Source: Delphinapterus leucas (lineage: Eukaryota > Chordata > Mammalia > Artiodactyla > Monodontidae). From it: DNA of 64,000 nt. The stretch's first letter is position 1. Each line of letters starts with the position of its first letter. Below are positions 11,406-22,667 of the stretch, piece after piece. The position numbers and the translations under genes are program-made. The DNA lies in assembly GCF_002288925.2 (NCBI RefSeq), contig NW_022098024.1, positions 906,797-970,796 of the forward strand, read 5' to 3'. Below the pieces are notes generated by a model, which was not told the DNA's origin, did no database searches, and saw only the letters and a program-made list of their open reading frames with translations.

Positions 11406-12899
11406 TTAAAATCAAGTATAAAGAGATCAAACTGTTTACAAGTAATTTAACCATGTCACAGAACAAAATTCAAAAATATTTCTGGGCATATAGATATCTA
11501 GCATCCAAAAAAGTAAAATTCACAATGTGTGGCAGCTAATCAAAGAGTACTAGATAACTGTAGGAAAATAAACATCATACAAAGAAGAAATAGAAATTAA
11601 AAGAATGACTCAGAAATAACACAGATATTAGGGTTGGCAGACATGGATAGTAAAACAGTTAATATAACTGTGTTCCAGATGTGCAAAAAGTTAAGTAGAG
11701 ATATGGAAGATGTAAAAAAGAATCAAATAGAACTTATAGAAATGAAAATTATAATATCTGAGATGAAAAAGACACTGGATGAGATTACTAGCAAATTAGA
11801 CTTTGCAGAAGAAAAGACTAGTGAACTTGAAGGCATGTCAAAAGAAACCATTCCAAATGAAACACAGAGAAAAAAAATTAAAAACAAAAGATACTGTCAG
11901 TGAGCTATGAAAGAACTTCAAGGAACCTAGTATATATGTAATTAGAGTCCCCAAAGAGAGGAAATATTTGAGAAATCATGGCCAGAAATGTTTTAATTTG
12001 GTGAAAACTGTAACTCATAAATCTAAGAAAACCAATGTACGAGAAATATGAATAAAACTATTTGAAGACACATTTTAATCAAATTGCTCATAAGCAATAA
12101 TAAAGAGAATATCTTAAAAGCAGCCAGAGTAAAAAGACAGAGAGGAACAAAGATAATGATGATTTCTCAGCAGAAAAACATGCAAGTGAGAAGATAGTAG
12201 AGCAACATCTTCAAAGTTCTGAAAGGAAATTAAAACTGTTAACCTAGAAAGTAGTTCTTAAAAATGAAGGTGAAAAATGGCCTCTTCAGACATATGGAAC
12301 ATTTCATCAGCAGTAGACCTTCATGTCATAAAATTTTAAAGGAAGTCCTTTAGACAAAAGGAAAATAGTACCAGTTGGAAATAATGGATCATCACAAAGG
12401 AATAAGGAATATTAGAAATTGTAACTGTAGGTAAAGATAAAAGATTTTTTATTACAATTAAAATCCCTTTAAAATAACTGACTTTTAAAACAAAAATAAA
12501 AACTTACTGTGAGAATTATAACATATTTGTAAATAAAATGTCTAAAAAAGCATGCAAGTTGGGAGGGGAGAAATGAAAATATACAAATTTTAATATTTAT
12601 TCCTTGCATAAAGTGATATAATATCACTTGAAGGTATACTGGTATAAAGATGTATACTATAAATCCTAAAGTAACACTAATATGAAAAATACAACGTTGT
12701 AAATAATAAGCCAACAAAAGAAATAAAATGGAATTATAAATTTTAAAAAGGGTATTAAGAACAGTAGGGGAAAATAGAAAACACATCACAAGCTAATAGA
12801 CTTAAAACTAATATCAGTAGTTCCCTTACACATAAATGACCTCAGCATATCAATTAAAAGACAGGAATTGTCAAATTATATATAAAATCAAGACTCAAG
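11406..12899 (+). mobile_element. Old LINE-1, 5' region, ORF1 and ORF1-ORF2 junction
   Basis: Sense-strand remnant of an old LINE-1 lineage. The stretch 11480-11640 fits the 5' region ('ttcaaaaatatttctgggcatat'). The open frame 11634-11903 encodes a lysine- and glutamate-rich, heptad-like segment (IELIEMKIIISEMKKTLDEI, EEKTSELEG), as expected for the ORF1p coiled coil. The later part of ORF1 (11904-12330) is still readable in character but broken by many stops. The stretch 12650-12889 fits the region that joins ORF1 to ORF2 ('taataagccaacaaaagaaataaaatgg', 'caattaaaagacaggaattg'). It continues after a nested insertion at 13035. Confidence 0.75.
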
Positions 12900-13034
12900 G
12901 GTGGGAGGGAGGAAGACGCAAGAGGGAAGAGATATGGGAACATATGTATATGTATAACTGATTCACTTTGTTATAGAGCAGAAACTAACACACCATTGTA
13001 AAGCAATTATACCCCAATAAAGATGTTAAAAAAA
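12900..13034 (+). mobile_element. Short LINE-1 3' end nested in old LINE-1
   Basis: This is only the last ~135 bp of a cetartiodactyl LINE-1 3' UTR: 'ggtgggagggaggaagacgc', 'cattgtaaagcaattatac', 'ccaataaagatgtt' and a short A-tail. The element carries an AATAAA-type polyadenylation signal. A 10-bp duplication AAGACTCAAG flanks it (12890-12899 and 13035-13044). The old LINE-1 resumes after it, so this is a later, severely 5'-truncated insertion. Confidence 0.92.
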
Positions 13035-13215
13035 AAGACTCAAGCATGTGCTGCTTATAAGAAACACATTTTAAATAATTGTCATAAATAAATTTAAAGT
13101 AATTTGGTTGGATGGGAAAATATATACCATGCTAATACTCATTAAGGAAAGCTGAATCAGCTGTATTAATACCAGACAAACTAGATTTCAGAGAAAAGAA
13201 TATAAAGAAGGATCT
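13035..13215 (+). mobile_element. Old LINE-1 continued: start of ORF2 (endonuclease region)
   Basis: Continuation of the host LINE-1. Translation of 13060-13200 resembles the ORF2p endonuclease region: an ETHFK-like start, a GWMGKYIPC segment, and AVLIPDKLDFRE where the family has AGVAILVSDKTDF. In-frame stops break it. The fragment stops at about 13215. Confidence 0.7.
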
Positions 13216-14065
13216 TCCCTTTTAATGAAAACCTAGAAACTAGATATCAGTTTTGTATATTTCAGCAAATAATTAAATCATTTATTTCGGAGAATAAAGT
13301 TATCTTATAAGCATCATTATCCTATTGGCCTGGACTGCAAAAAAATTAGACCACACAAAGGATGCGGGCAGCAAGAATAATAATACAGTTATAGAGAGGG
13401 TGCCAAATTAATTCCTTGCTAAACAATTGATTGTGGTATATAAATATTAACACAGAAAAAAAACAGGATTTGGGATAATTCATATTTCTTTTTTCAGGAT
13501 ATTAGTCCATGGACATGAGCATAGACTTATGGGACTGTCAATAAATTTTTTAAAAAATTGTTTTTCTCCTTCTAGTCCTAGAAATGGACTTTAATTGAAG
13601 CTGGCAGATACTGGATATAGACAAAACACTTGCCAACATCTATCCAGAAATATTGTCCAAAAGTGTAGCAGAATTATTTCTGAAGGTTGATAAATCCAAT
13701 AAGGGGTTAGATCCCTATACTTTGAGCCTCTCACACATGTGAGATCTCCTGGCTGGTACATCATTTCTTTTCCATTCTTATAAGCCAAATCCTCTCACTC
13801 ACTGAAATCCTTATTCAAGAAGTAGGTCAAGAAGCACAGCCCTCATAAAATCTTGTTACTAAAACACTAGAATCTCTAGTCTACCCCTCCTGACCCATTT
13901 AAAAAATCAAACTGCTTTAATCAAGCTGCTCAAAACATACATGTATAACTATTTTTTCTGTATTTCTACCATGGATTATATTTTAGTATTACTTTGCATA
14001 TTTTTTAAAGAATCCTGCATCTTCCAACAATTTCTAATGAATACTATAAGTCTCACATTTGGAGG
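13216..14065. other. Unassigned
   Basis: AT-rich sequence with no gene or repeat I can name. The 65-codon minus-strand frame at 13591-13788 shows no family features. Confidence 0.4.
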
Positions 14066-14067
14066 AA

Positions 14068-14290
14068 ACACATTTTGAAAGGTTAAGTAACTTGTCTGAT
14101 GAAACATAGTAGGTGACGAAACTTGGATTAAAGCATTTATTTACTCAACAAAAATTAATTGAATGCCTAATACATTCTAGTCACTGTTCTTGGTTTTAAG
14201 AGTGCATCGATAAATAAAATGGACAAAACAAAAACTGGAAAAAACAAAAACTAAGTCCTGCCCTTTTGGGCTCAGATGTGTCTAATGGAG
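14068..14290 (-). repeat. MIR fragment followed by L2 3' fragment
   Basis: 14068-14130 reads 'aaggttaagtaacttgtctg...gaaacttggattaaag', the inverted MIR core. From 14140, 'tttactcaacaaaaattaattgaatgcctaatacattctag' and 'aagtcctgcccttttgggc' follow the inverted L2 3' end. Both are diverged. The boundary between the two families is approximate. Confidence 0.65.
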
Positions 14291-15220
14291 AACATGTGAT
14301 TTTATTACTGTCTCCTATGACTTCTTTTTCAAAGAGCATTGAAACTTTCCCTTTCTAACTTCCCGTTAAACATGACATCAAGAATGTATTTGAAATACTC
14401 CTCAAACAAAAGCATTCTAAATGAATGATAATGAACAATATTTTTAAAAAGTCTACTGGAATAGTGGAAAGGCACGTAGTGACAGGATGAGATAGGGCCT
14501 GATCTGTCAGCACAGTGACTTGTCATGCCCAACATTTGTGTTGGGAAACAGATGCCTGAAAGTCTACCTCAAAGCAAATTAAGTATTATTTATTAATTTT
14601 TACTTTATTAATAACTTTTCAGTGATAATTCCTACATCTATAGTAAAATGTGAGAGCTCCTAAAGGAATGCATAGCTAAACTAAAATGAGAAAAAGGATC
14701 TCAGAAAAGGGATGTTTGATCATACAGCAAAAATACTGAATCTGTGTATTAGGTAAATCTCTTTTGAGTATAACCTATAGAAATCTAATGCAAACTACCT
14801 CAGAAACAAAAAAATCCATTTCAGGTTAAGGCTGGTTTCAGGTACTCTTACAATGACAATTACATCTTGTTCACCACGTCCTGAGTGATCTTTTTTCTCT
14901 CTGGCTTTATTCTACATATGGTTCTCTCCATTTGATGAGGAATATACCCACTTGCAAATCTAGGATTATGTAGCAGTTACAGCTCTTACTTTCAGAGGGA
15001 GCACATGCTAAAATTTAAATTTTATAAAGGAGAACTTAAAGAATATAATTATATATTTTGATATTAACATTAATATTTGAGAGTCTAAAATCTTATATTT
15101 TATAAAATAAATTAGTTCTTCAAGAGAGTTTTTTTCCTCTTATTTTCACTGTTGTTTGATGTGATTGTTCTGCTCTTGATTTATTTACTCACTTAGCACT
15201 AGGGTATTGGAGGCAGTAAT
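14291..15220. other. Unassigned
   Basis: AT-rich; nothing recognisable. The short minus-strand frame at 14329-14535 lacks any known motif. Confidence 0.4.
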
Positions 15221-15221
15221 G

Positions 15222-15475
15222 CTTATTGGTTTTTCCTATGTGTAAGGAACTATGATCAGCACTTACCTTCATTAATCACATTGCATTGTCACAACAGCCC
15301 AGTAAGAAAAGTCCTATTATTCCAACCATTTAAAATGTAAGGAAGTTGAGTCTTAAAAGACTGTCCAATTGTATGTATCTAATAAACAGCTAAGCCAAGA
15401 TGTAAATCCAGAAACTGAGCTTCTCATAGGCACAATGCTACTTTGCCTCTCTGACAGTACAGTAGGGAAAAATTA
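15222..15475 (-). repeat. MIR SINE
   Basis: Inverted MIR with a long match: 'tgtgtaaggaactatgatcagcactta', 'cattgtcacaacagcc', 'taaggaagttgagtctta', then 'agccaagatgtaaatccag'. The order follows the inverted family consensus from its 3' end to its tRNA-related head. Confidence 0.8.
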
Positions 15476-15574
15476 CCTAAGATTACAATGCTTCCTCAAA
15501 ATTAAATACTTAAATCTTTATCTTACGAAAGACTGTATTTTAAAAAATGATATGGGGTGATAAGAGATATCAAA

Positions 15575-15765
15575 CCCTAGTGGTAACATATGAATTCAAA
15601 TCCCAATTCCACCACTGATTAGCTGTGAACATTTAGGCACTCAGCTCAAATTTTATACACAGGAGTTTCATAAAATGTAAAAATATAATAATATATATAC
15701 CAGTATATTTTGTGAAGATTAAGTGAAATAGTCTGTTGCTTGTATAGTAGGCAGATTATACTGTA
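15575..15765 (+). repeat. MIR SINE
   Basis: Sense MIR: 'gaattcaaatcccaattcc', 'accactgattagctgtgaa', 'tttaggcactcagc', then 'gtgaagattaagtgaaatag'. It lies about 100 bp after an inverted MIR, so the two form a loose inverted pair. Confidence 0.78.
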
Positions 15766-15839
15766 GCCAATAATAGCATGAGAGTCAGGTAAAATATAAA
15801 AATTGTTTATTTAAAAGTGTTAAAGGGCAAGAACTCTTG

Positions 15840-16476
15840 CATTCTACTGGACTATAAAATGGCATAACCACTTTGGAAAACTCTTTGATGATTTCTTAAA
15901 AACACAAATATATACCTATCATAACCCAGAGATTCAACTTCTAAGTGTTCACCTAAAAATGAACATATGTTCACACAGAGTTGTACAAGAATATTTACAG
16001 AAACTTGTCCAGGATAGACCCAAATTGGAAACAACCAGACTTCCTGTTAACAGATGAATGGATTTTTAAAAATTGTGTTAATTCCATACAGTGGAATAAT
16101 GCACATCAATATAAAGAAACTACCTGTTGATACACAAAATACGGATGAATATCAAAATAATTACTCTGAGTGAAAGAAGCTGATACAAAGAGTACATAGT
16201 GTATGATTCCATGTATTTTAAATAGTGGTAAATGCACAGTAATTTCTAGTGACAAGTAGCCAATCAGTTGTTACCTGGGGAAGGGAGCTAAAGGAGGAAC
16301 AGACTGCAAAAGAATGTGAGGATCTTTAGAGAGAGAGAGAGATTTTACATATCTTGATTGTAGTGATGGCTTCATGGGTACATACATCTGTCAGATTTTG
16401 TGAGTCGTACATTTTAAATGGATGCAGTTTATTATATGTAAGTTATACCACAGTAAAGTTAACTTTAAAAATGGAG
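15840..16476 (+). mobile_element. Old LINE-1 3' end (ORF2 C-terminus and 3' UTR)
   Basis: Sense old LINE-1: 'ccactttggaaaactctttg', 'cagatgaatggatttttaaa', 'gaaagaagctgatacaaagagtaca', and the 3' UTR end 'tatatgtaagttataccacagtaaagtt'. ORF2 coding is destroyed by stops. A new LINE-1 piece starts directly after it, so two elements are stacked. Confidence 0.82.
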
Positions 16477-16479
16477 AGA

Positions 16480-17289
16480 CATTTCACGTACATGGATTGA
16501 AGGACTCAATATTTTAAAGATATAAATTCTTCCCAAACTCATCTGTAAAAATAAATGCATTTTAAATAAAATTACCTGCAGGGTTGTGTGTGTGTGCATG
16601 CCTGTCCATGCATTTGCAAGCATGTGTGTGTGAAAATTAAGGAAGTGGGTCTCAAATTTACAGAGAAATGCAAAGAACACAAAATATCTAACGCACTATA
16701 GAATAATAATAAACGAGCTAGATTAATATATTGAGGCCTGTTATATATAACACTGTAGTAATTAAGACAATGTGAAATTGTCATAAATATAGACAAATTG
16801 ACCACTGAAACTATAGAGAAAATCCAGGAATAGACTTACTTACTTACATATCTATGGTTACCTAATTTTTACAAAGGAAACACTACACTTCAGTGGGAAA
16901 AGAATAGTCTTTTTTGTAAATGGAAATTCATATAGAAAAATAATAAATCTTATCCTGTTCCTTAAACTATATATGAAAATTGATTCTAGATCTAAATATG
17001 TAAGAAAAAACTTTTAGAAAAAATATTAAAATAACTTTATTACCTTAAGGTAGCCAAAGATTTCTTAAACAAGAACAGAAATTACTCATAATAAGAGAAA
17101 ACTTGATAAATAGATTACATTAAAATTAAAATTATGTCAAAGACATGATTAAGAGTGTGAAAAGTAAATTCAAATAGGAGAAAATATTTTTTGCATATAT
17201 CTGTCAAAAATAATATCTAGAATAAAGAACTTTATAAATAAGATAAACAATAAGTCAATAGAAAAAATGAACAACATTCTTGAACAAAT
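16480..17289 (+). mobile_element. Second LINE-1, ORF2 C-terminal half (first part)
   Basis: Sense LINE-1 ORF2 DNA, diverged. 'acatggattgaaggactcaat' corresponds to the 'catggattggaagact' block, 'cagtgggaaaagaatagtc' to the 'tggggaaaggatagtc' block, and 'ggagaaaatattttttgcatat' to the 'gggagaaaatatttgcaa' block. No open frame survives. The piece stops where an inverted LINE-1 has inserted and resumes at 17884. Confidence 0.75.
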
Positions 17290-17883
17290 TTTGTTTTTTT
17301 TAATTTTATTTTATTGTGGTAAGAACATTTAATATGAGATATATCCTCTTAACAAATTCTTAAGTGTACAACAGTATATTGTTGGTTATAGGTGCAGTGA
17401 TTTATAGCAGATCTCTAGAACTTACTCATCTTCCTTAACTGAAACTATGCCCATTGATCAGTAACTTCCCAGTTACCCTTCCTCCTAGTTCCTGGCAACC
17501 ACCATTCTAATCTTTGATTCTGTGAATTGGACTAATTTTAGGTTTCTCAAATAAGTGGAATCATGCTGTATTTGTCTTTCTGTGACTGGCTTATTTCACT
17601 TAGCATCATGTCCTCAAGTTTGTCGCATGTGGCAGAATTTCATTCCTTTTAAGGCTGAACACTGTATCGGTGGATGGACGTTAAGGTTATTTCTATATCT
17701 TGGCTATTGAGAATAGTGTTGTAATGGATATGGGAGTGCTAGTATCTGATTTTGATTATTTTGGGTAAACACCCAGTTATGGGATTGCTGACTCATATGG
17801 TAGTTCTGTTTTTAATTTTTTGAGGAACCTTCACATTGTTTCCATAGCAGCTGCACTATTTTGCATTCCCACCAAAAGCGCAC
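17290..17883 (-). mobile_element. LINE-1 3' end inserted in inverse orientation
   Basis: Inverted LINE-1 3' UTR and ORF2 C-terminal region: T-rich start at about 17287-17300 (minus-strand tail), 'cctggcaaccaccattctaatc', 'tcacttagcatcatgtcc', 'gggattgctgactcatatgg', and 'gcattcccacc' at the far end. The bases on both sides look like a decayed target duplication ('cttgaacaaattt' at 17280-17292 against 'tttgaacagacattt' at 17889-17903). The surrounding LINE-1 is continuous across the insertion. Confidence 0.85.
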
Positions 17884-18678
17884 AAAGATTTGAACAGACA
17901 TTTCATTTAAAAATATCCAAATGGCCAGTAAACTTAGGAAATGTGCTAAACTTTATATGCCATCATGGAAATACAAATTGAAACCACCAGAGTGACTAAA
18001 ATGAATAAAATAGTCTGGCAGTTTCAAATGTTAAGTAATGATGTGAAGCAAATGGAATCTTCATACTTTCCTGGTGAGAGTATAAATTGAGATATAGCCA
18101 CTTTAGAAAATGCTTGGTCAGGATGCACTAAAACTGCACTAGCTCATAACTTAGGACTTAGCAGTTCCATTCCTTAGTGTATACCCAACAGAACTGCATA
18201 GTTATGTTCACCAAAAGCATTATACAAGTATGTTTATAGCAGCATTATGTGTAATAGATTGATAATGAAAACAGTCATCAGTGATAGAAAGGATAAATAC
18301 GATGAGATATTATACAGTAATGAGAGTAAGTGAACTGCAACTACATGCAGCAAGGTGGATGAATCTTATAAACGATATATTAAGGAAAGAAGCCAGACAC
18401 GAGAGTAGTACATGTATATGCTTCCATTCACATACAGTTGAAAAAGAGGGAACATTATTTTTTCCCCTTGAAGTCAAGATAGCAGTTACTCTTGTGTGGT
18501 TAGTAACAGAGCTGGGGCACGAGGTGACTTTTGGGATGCAGATGGTGCTCTGTTTCTTGATTCAGGCTCTGACTGCAGGAATGTGTTTTACTTTGTGAAA
18601 ATCCATTGTGTTACACACTTAGGATATGTATCCTTTTCATTATGTATGTTAAATTTCAATAAAAATTTTAAAAAGTAA
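17884..18678 (+). mobile_element. Second LINE-1 continued: ORF2 C-terminus and 3' UTR
   Basis: Continuation of the element from 17289. 'aaatatccaaatggccagtaa' and 'gaaatacaaattgaaacc' match the ORF2 C-terminal coding blocks in order. The 3' UTR ends with 'atgttaaatttcaataaaaattttaaaaag'. The ORF2 frame is broken throughout. The plus-strand frames near 18281-18678 are remnants of this region. Confidence 0.8.
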
Positions 18679-19060
18679 CACACATGCCAACTATATCTTA
18701 CCTTATTAAAGAAAATCACATACCATTTCATGAATGATTTAAGCTCTGTGTAAAGTAGGAGAACCCAGAGGAGGAACTTTAAACTATTTTGTAGTTGAGT
18801 GTTTAGAATACGTAAGTCAAGACACTGAGAAAGGAGGAAGTCCAAGAATGGGTAGAAGTAAATATCTACATATAATGAAGGAACATTTCTGCTTACAAAG
18901 TCTTTAGAAATTGTTTAGAACTAAATTAGTGCCATAATAGAGAGTGATAACAACATAACTTCCTATCTTGGATAAAGATAAATCAGAATCAAAAAAGTAA
19001 AATACAAATTTTTAATTTTTGTGGCAATGTGTGTATATTCACGTGTTTCCTTAAGCATGC
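18679..19060. other. Unassigned
   Basis: No gene or repeat recognised. An 85-codon minus-strand frame (18588-18845) partly overlaps the LINE-1 tail and has no known motif. Confidence 0.4.
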
Positions 19061-19074
19061 TTAAACTTCTTTGT

Positions 19075-19176
19075 CCTTCCCTCTTCCCCCAACCACGCTT
19101 CTCTCTCTCTCTCTTCCTCCCTCCCTCCATTCCTTCCTTTGCCTCTTTTTCTCTTTCTGTCTTTTTTTTTTTTTGG
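19075..19176. repeat. Pyrimidine-rich low-complexity tract
   Basis: C/T-only or nearly C/T-only sequence with (CT)n, (CCTT)n-like and T12 runs. The minus-strand 87-codon frame rich in E, K and R at 18963-19226 is a translation of this purine tract and is not a gene. Confidence 0.9.
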
Positions 19177-19280
19177 TGATTATATAAATCAAACACAATA
19201 GTTGAGTGCCAATATATTTTCTTCACAGTAGCATCATTATCTATTAGTTATCATCTTAGATTCCTACAGGTCAAGGCAAT

Positions 19281-19445
19281 TTTTTTTTTTTTTTTACTTT
19301 GGTTGGTTGTCCATTAAGTATCGTCAGCTGCAGTCTGTCATCCTGAGATCTTATCGTCCCCATAATATTGGCAATACCAGTTACCTTGCAGCATCCCTCA
19401 CTGTCAACCATAGCCTTCAGAGGATAGGTAACATCAAGCTTCTCA
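19281..19445 (-). pseudogene. Weak candidate: end of a processed pseudogene of unknown parent
   Basis: A 17-T run (19281-19297) would be a poly(A) tail on the minus strand. Directly upstream of it, one minus-strand frame stays open for about 58 codons without an AT-rich bias, containing words such as KLDVTYPLKAMVDSEG and RSQDDRLQLTILNGQ. That is the layout of an antisense processed pseudogene truncated at its 5' side, where a MER5A-like element begins soon after. I do not recognise the protein. A chance open frame next to a simple T-run is equally possible. Confidence 0.22.
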
Positions 19446-19515
19446 GATAGGCTGGTGCCCCCTGTACACTGTATTTCACAAAGCCTTAATAGAGGGAGTG
19501 TCTATTAAGCCCTTG

Positions 19516-19655
19516 ATACTAGCAGTGTGGTTCCCACACCAGCAGAATAATCTCATGCTCAACCTGGATATATTGAATGAGAATTTGCATTTCAGCAAAA
19601 TCCCTCGGTTCTTTGGATGCACGTTAAATTTTGAGAGCCACCACTGTAGGCATTC
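19516..19655 (+). repeat. MER5A-like DNA transposon fragment (hAT-Charlie)
   Basis: 'agcagtgtggttcccacacc', then 'gaatgagaatttgcatttc' and the end 'gcacgttaaattttgagagccaccactgtagg' follow the order of MER5A, a non-autonomous hAT element, including its terminal 'gagaaccactg' signature. It is diverged. Confidence 0.75.
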
Positions 19656-20325
19656 TCTGGATAAAATGTTCAAGGGGTAGGTTCTCAAGTCTTAATTGAT
19701 AAATCATTTCTAACAGCCGCAATTTCCTGAACTTCTGGCTTTCCTTCGTACTCTGCCAGGGGAACTTGGAACATCCACCTCAGCTAAACCACTGTCCTAT
19801 TTACGTTTTAAAGAACTATTCTAATAAACACTAGAAGCAGCTCTGGTTGTTCTTGACATAATGCTAAATCCTAAATCATAATTGGTTTAAATGGTACCAA
19901 TAAATGCTTCCCTATCCGTGACACAGCCCCACTAGTACAACATTCTCTACACTTCACCTTGGTTCATGCTGGTACACATTTGTCAGGTACTGTAACTCCT
20001 TTAATAGTAGGCTGTTTCTTCCTGGGGCAAAGGTCATACTTCCCTGCTTAGGTTGTATTAAAAGTGACTTGGATTTTGGTTCTAGAGGCAATGAGGAAGA
20101 CTGGAGGAGGAACTTGTAGAAGATGAACGTTACTCTGAGATGCAGCTATTCCAGATGTAGGATTGCAAGATAAAGTTAAAATTGAAATTTAGATAAATGA
20201 AAAACCTTGTTTTAGTATAAGTATGCACTACATATTGCATCAGGCAAATTCATACTAAAGAGCACTTGTTTCTTATCTGAAGTTCAAATGTAACTGTGTC
20301 CTTTTTTCAAAAAAAATTAAATAAC
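19656..20325. other. Unassigned
   Basis: No gene or nameable repeat. Confidence 0.4.
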
Positions 20326-20327
20326 CT

Positions 20328-20825
20328 TTCTATTTTAGATATTTTACTTTTAGATTTACAGAAAAAATACGGAGGTAATAGGGAGAGCTTCCATACATTC
20401 CACACACATTTTTCCTTATTGTTATCATCCTATTTAGTATGGTATATTTGTTACAATTAATGAACCAATATTGATTCATCATTATTAACTGAGGTCCACA
20501 TTTTATTCAGATTTCCTTAGTTTAGCCTAGTATCTTGTTCTATTCCAGCATGCCACCCAGGATACCATATTACACTGACTTGTCATGTTTCTTTAGGCTC
20601 ATCTTAGCTGTGACAGTTTCTGTGATGTTCCTTGTTTTTGATGACCTTCAAAGTTTTGAGGAGTACTGGTCAGGTATTTTTTAGTCTGTCTCTCAGTGGG
20701 ATTTGTTGTCTTTATCCTGATTATATTGGGGTCATGTGTTCTTGGGAGGAAGACCACAGGATTAAGTGCCATTTTTATCACATAACATCAGAGGTATATA
20801 TTATCAACATGGCTCAACTTTGAAC
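20328..20825 (-). repeat. Old LINE fragment, probably LINE-1 lineage, inverted
   Basis: 'ttacagaaaaaatacggagg', 'tatatttgttacaattaatgaacc', 'cttgtcatgtttctttaggctc', 'tgaccttcaaagttttgaggagtact' and 'ggaggaagaccacag' form a block I recognise as a common old LINE-type repeat seen in inverse orientation. The exact subfamily is not certain. Confidence 0.5.
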
Positions 20826-22235
20826 CTTATATTTTAAGGTGTATATTTGGAGTCACTGGTTCCTGAAGATACAAAAATTAAAATTAAAAAAGCACTTAGA
20901 GGTCATCTCATATTTTAGACCCTGGATATCTTATTCATTTCAATTTGTCCCAGAATCTTAAATTTATTAGGTACATATGGTCTGTTTGGGAAATGGATTA
21001 TCAATGATCCATCCCCTAATTATACTATAGGAAGTACCACATCTGAGAATATGTTATTTAAACAGCTAATATTCATTAATATTTCATCCAATGGAAACAC
21101 TCAAAAGGTGAAAATTTTCTATGAACTTTCTATCCATGAGTTGATCTAAGTGTTATGACAATTATTTTCCTTTCTTCTTTTGATAACTGAGGGATAAAGA
21201 AGGAATAGTTAGCCCGGAACATTGTCTGGCAGATTTTCCACATAATATCAAGTAATAAACACCTATGAAATCAAATGTACAGAGCCTAGCCATAATGAGT
21301 TTCCCAGAAAAAGTGAATCCACTTTGTCCAGGTTGCAGTCATCAGGGTCAACAGCCTACAAGGATCTCCAGGTGGCTTGGGAAATTGCTGGGTCTGGGGA
21401 GATATCCTGAATGCTAATATTGACATTCCCTTTTGCGAGTTCACTATAAAGATGAGTACAAATACATCCTTTATTAGTTAACCAAATATTTATTTTTCTA
21501 AATATCTTTGTTTGAGTGTTCTTATTCCAGAGCACAAAATCCATAACCCTCTTGGTATCTGCTCTAATACTTTATGTGTATAATTTGCCAATCATTTAGA
21601 AAATATGTAATTTTTCACCCCTAGTAACATTTTCTCGTCTGTATTTGTCACAACTTTTCAGAGACGTTCACAGCGTTTCCTTGTTCCTTTGTGTGCTCTA
21701 AGTGTCTGCTTGTTGTCATCATTAAACATGCTGTGTCCACTGTTGAACTAGGAATGGTTAAGAAAACAAAATAATTAAAACAATATTTGTTAAAACCCTA
21801 CTGTGTGCTTGGCATAATGGTGGGTTCTCAAATAAAAATAAGAAAGAATAAACAGTAAAATTTACAAAAATGCTGAAGAAGAGCATGGCGTTTCTCAGGA
21901 AAAATAAGTAGTTTAACTCAATTAAAATACAACATACAGAGAGAGTGGTAAAAGATAAAACTGTAAACCTAATATCTGGTGGATCATAAAAGTCCTCTCT
22001 TATCTCCTAAATGCCACGGACTTCATTTTAAGCACCAGTGTTCTAAGATTGAATCTCAGCTTTTTGAAGTCTTCCCTGGTGGCTATATAGGGAAGAAAGA
22101 AATAAAAATTCAATGGCCTTCCCTAGGATAGATGAAAATCTACTTGAAAAGGCAAGACTTAGGAACATGGGGTAAGGAATAATTCAAAATGGAGTATGGT
22201 CAAGTAGAAAATACTGGGCTAAGAAATATATTATC
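20826..22235. other. Mostly unassigned; possible L2 trace at 21778-21860
   Basis: Around 21778-21860, 'aatatttgttaaaaccctactgtgtgcttggcata' resembles the inverted L2 3' end. The rest shows no gene or repeat I can name. Confidence 0.35.
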
Positions 22236-22239
22236 CATA

Positions 22240-22655
22240 ACAACTGGTGTTTCTTTAATCCATTTTCCTCATTGCAGCCAGAATTACCTTGTTAAAGCAT
22301 AGATCCAATCATTTCAACCTCTACATTGCACGGCCCCTGAAATCCTTGACTGATTTTCTAGTGCTTATAGAGAAACAAAATTGTTTCTTTAACAAGTCTT
22401 AACAACCTCTATCCCATATTTATAACCAAGTTTCTTGATTTCTGCATTTCAACCACACTGGCTTTTATAGGCCCACACAACAATATTTACTTTTTCTGTA
22501 AGCCCACACGGGTTGCTCCCTGTTTGTGGAAAGCCCTTCCCATCCTGGCCATCTTTCCTTTTCATTTAATTCCAAACATTTCCTCTCCAGAGGTATCCTC
22601 TGGAAAACTTTCATTGGCCTCCCTTACTTGTGCAAATCCCCATTATTCAGTTTAA
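22240..22655 (+). repeat. L2 LINE fragment
   Basis: 'atccattttcctcattgcagcc', 'aagcatagatccaatcat', 'ccacactggcttttat', and 'aagcccttcccatcctgg' match the 3' coding and untranslated part of L2 in order, sense orientation. It stops where an LTR starts. Confidence 0.72.
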
Positions 22656-22667
22656 TACTGTATTAGT

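Noticed and set aside
18963..19226. 87-codon frame rich in Glu, Lys and Arg
   Set aside because: It is the translation of a purine-rich low-complexity tract.
22078..22090. 'cttccctggtggct' as the head of another CHR SINE
   Set aside because: Only about 14 bases match; the following sequence does not continue into the SINE.
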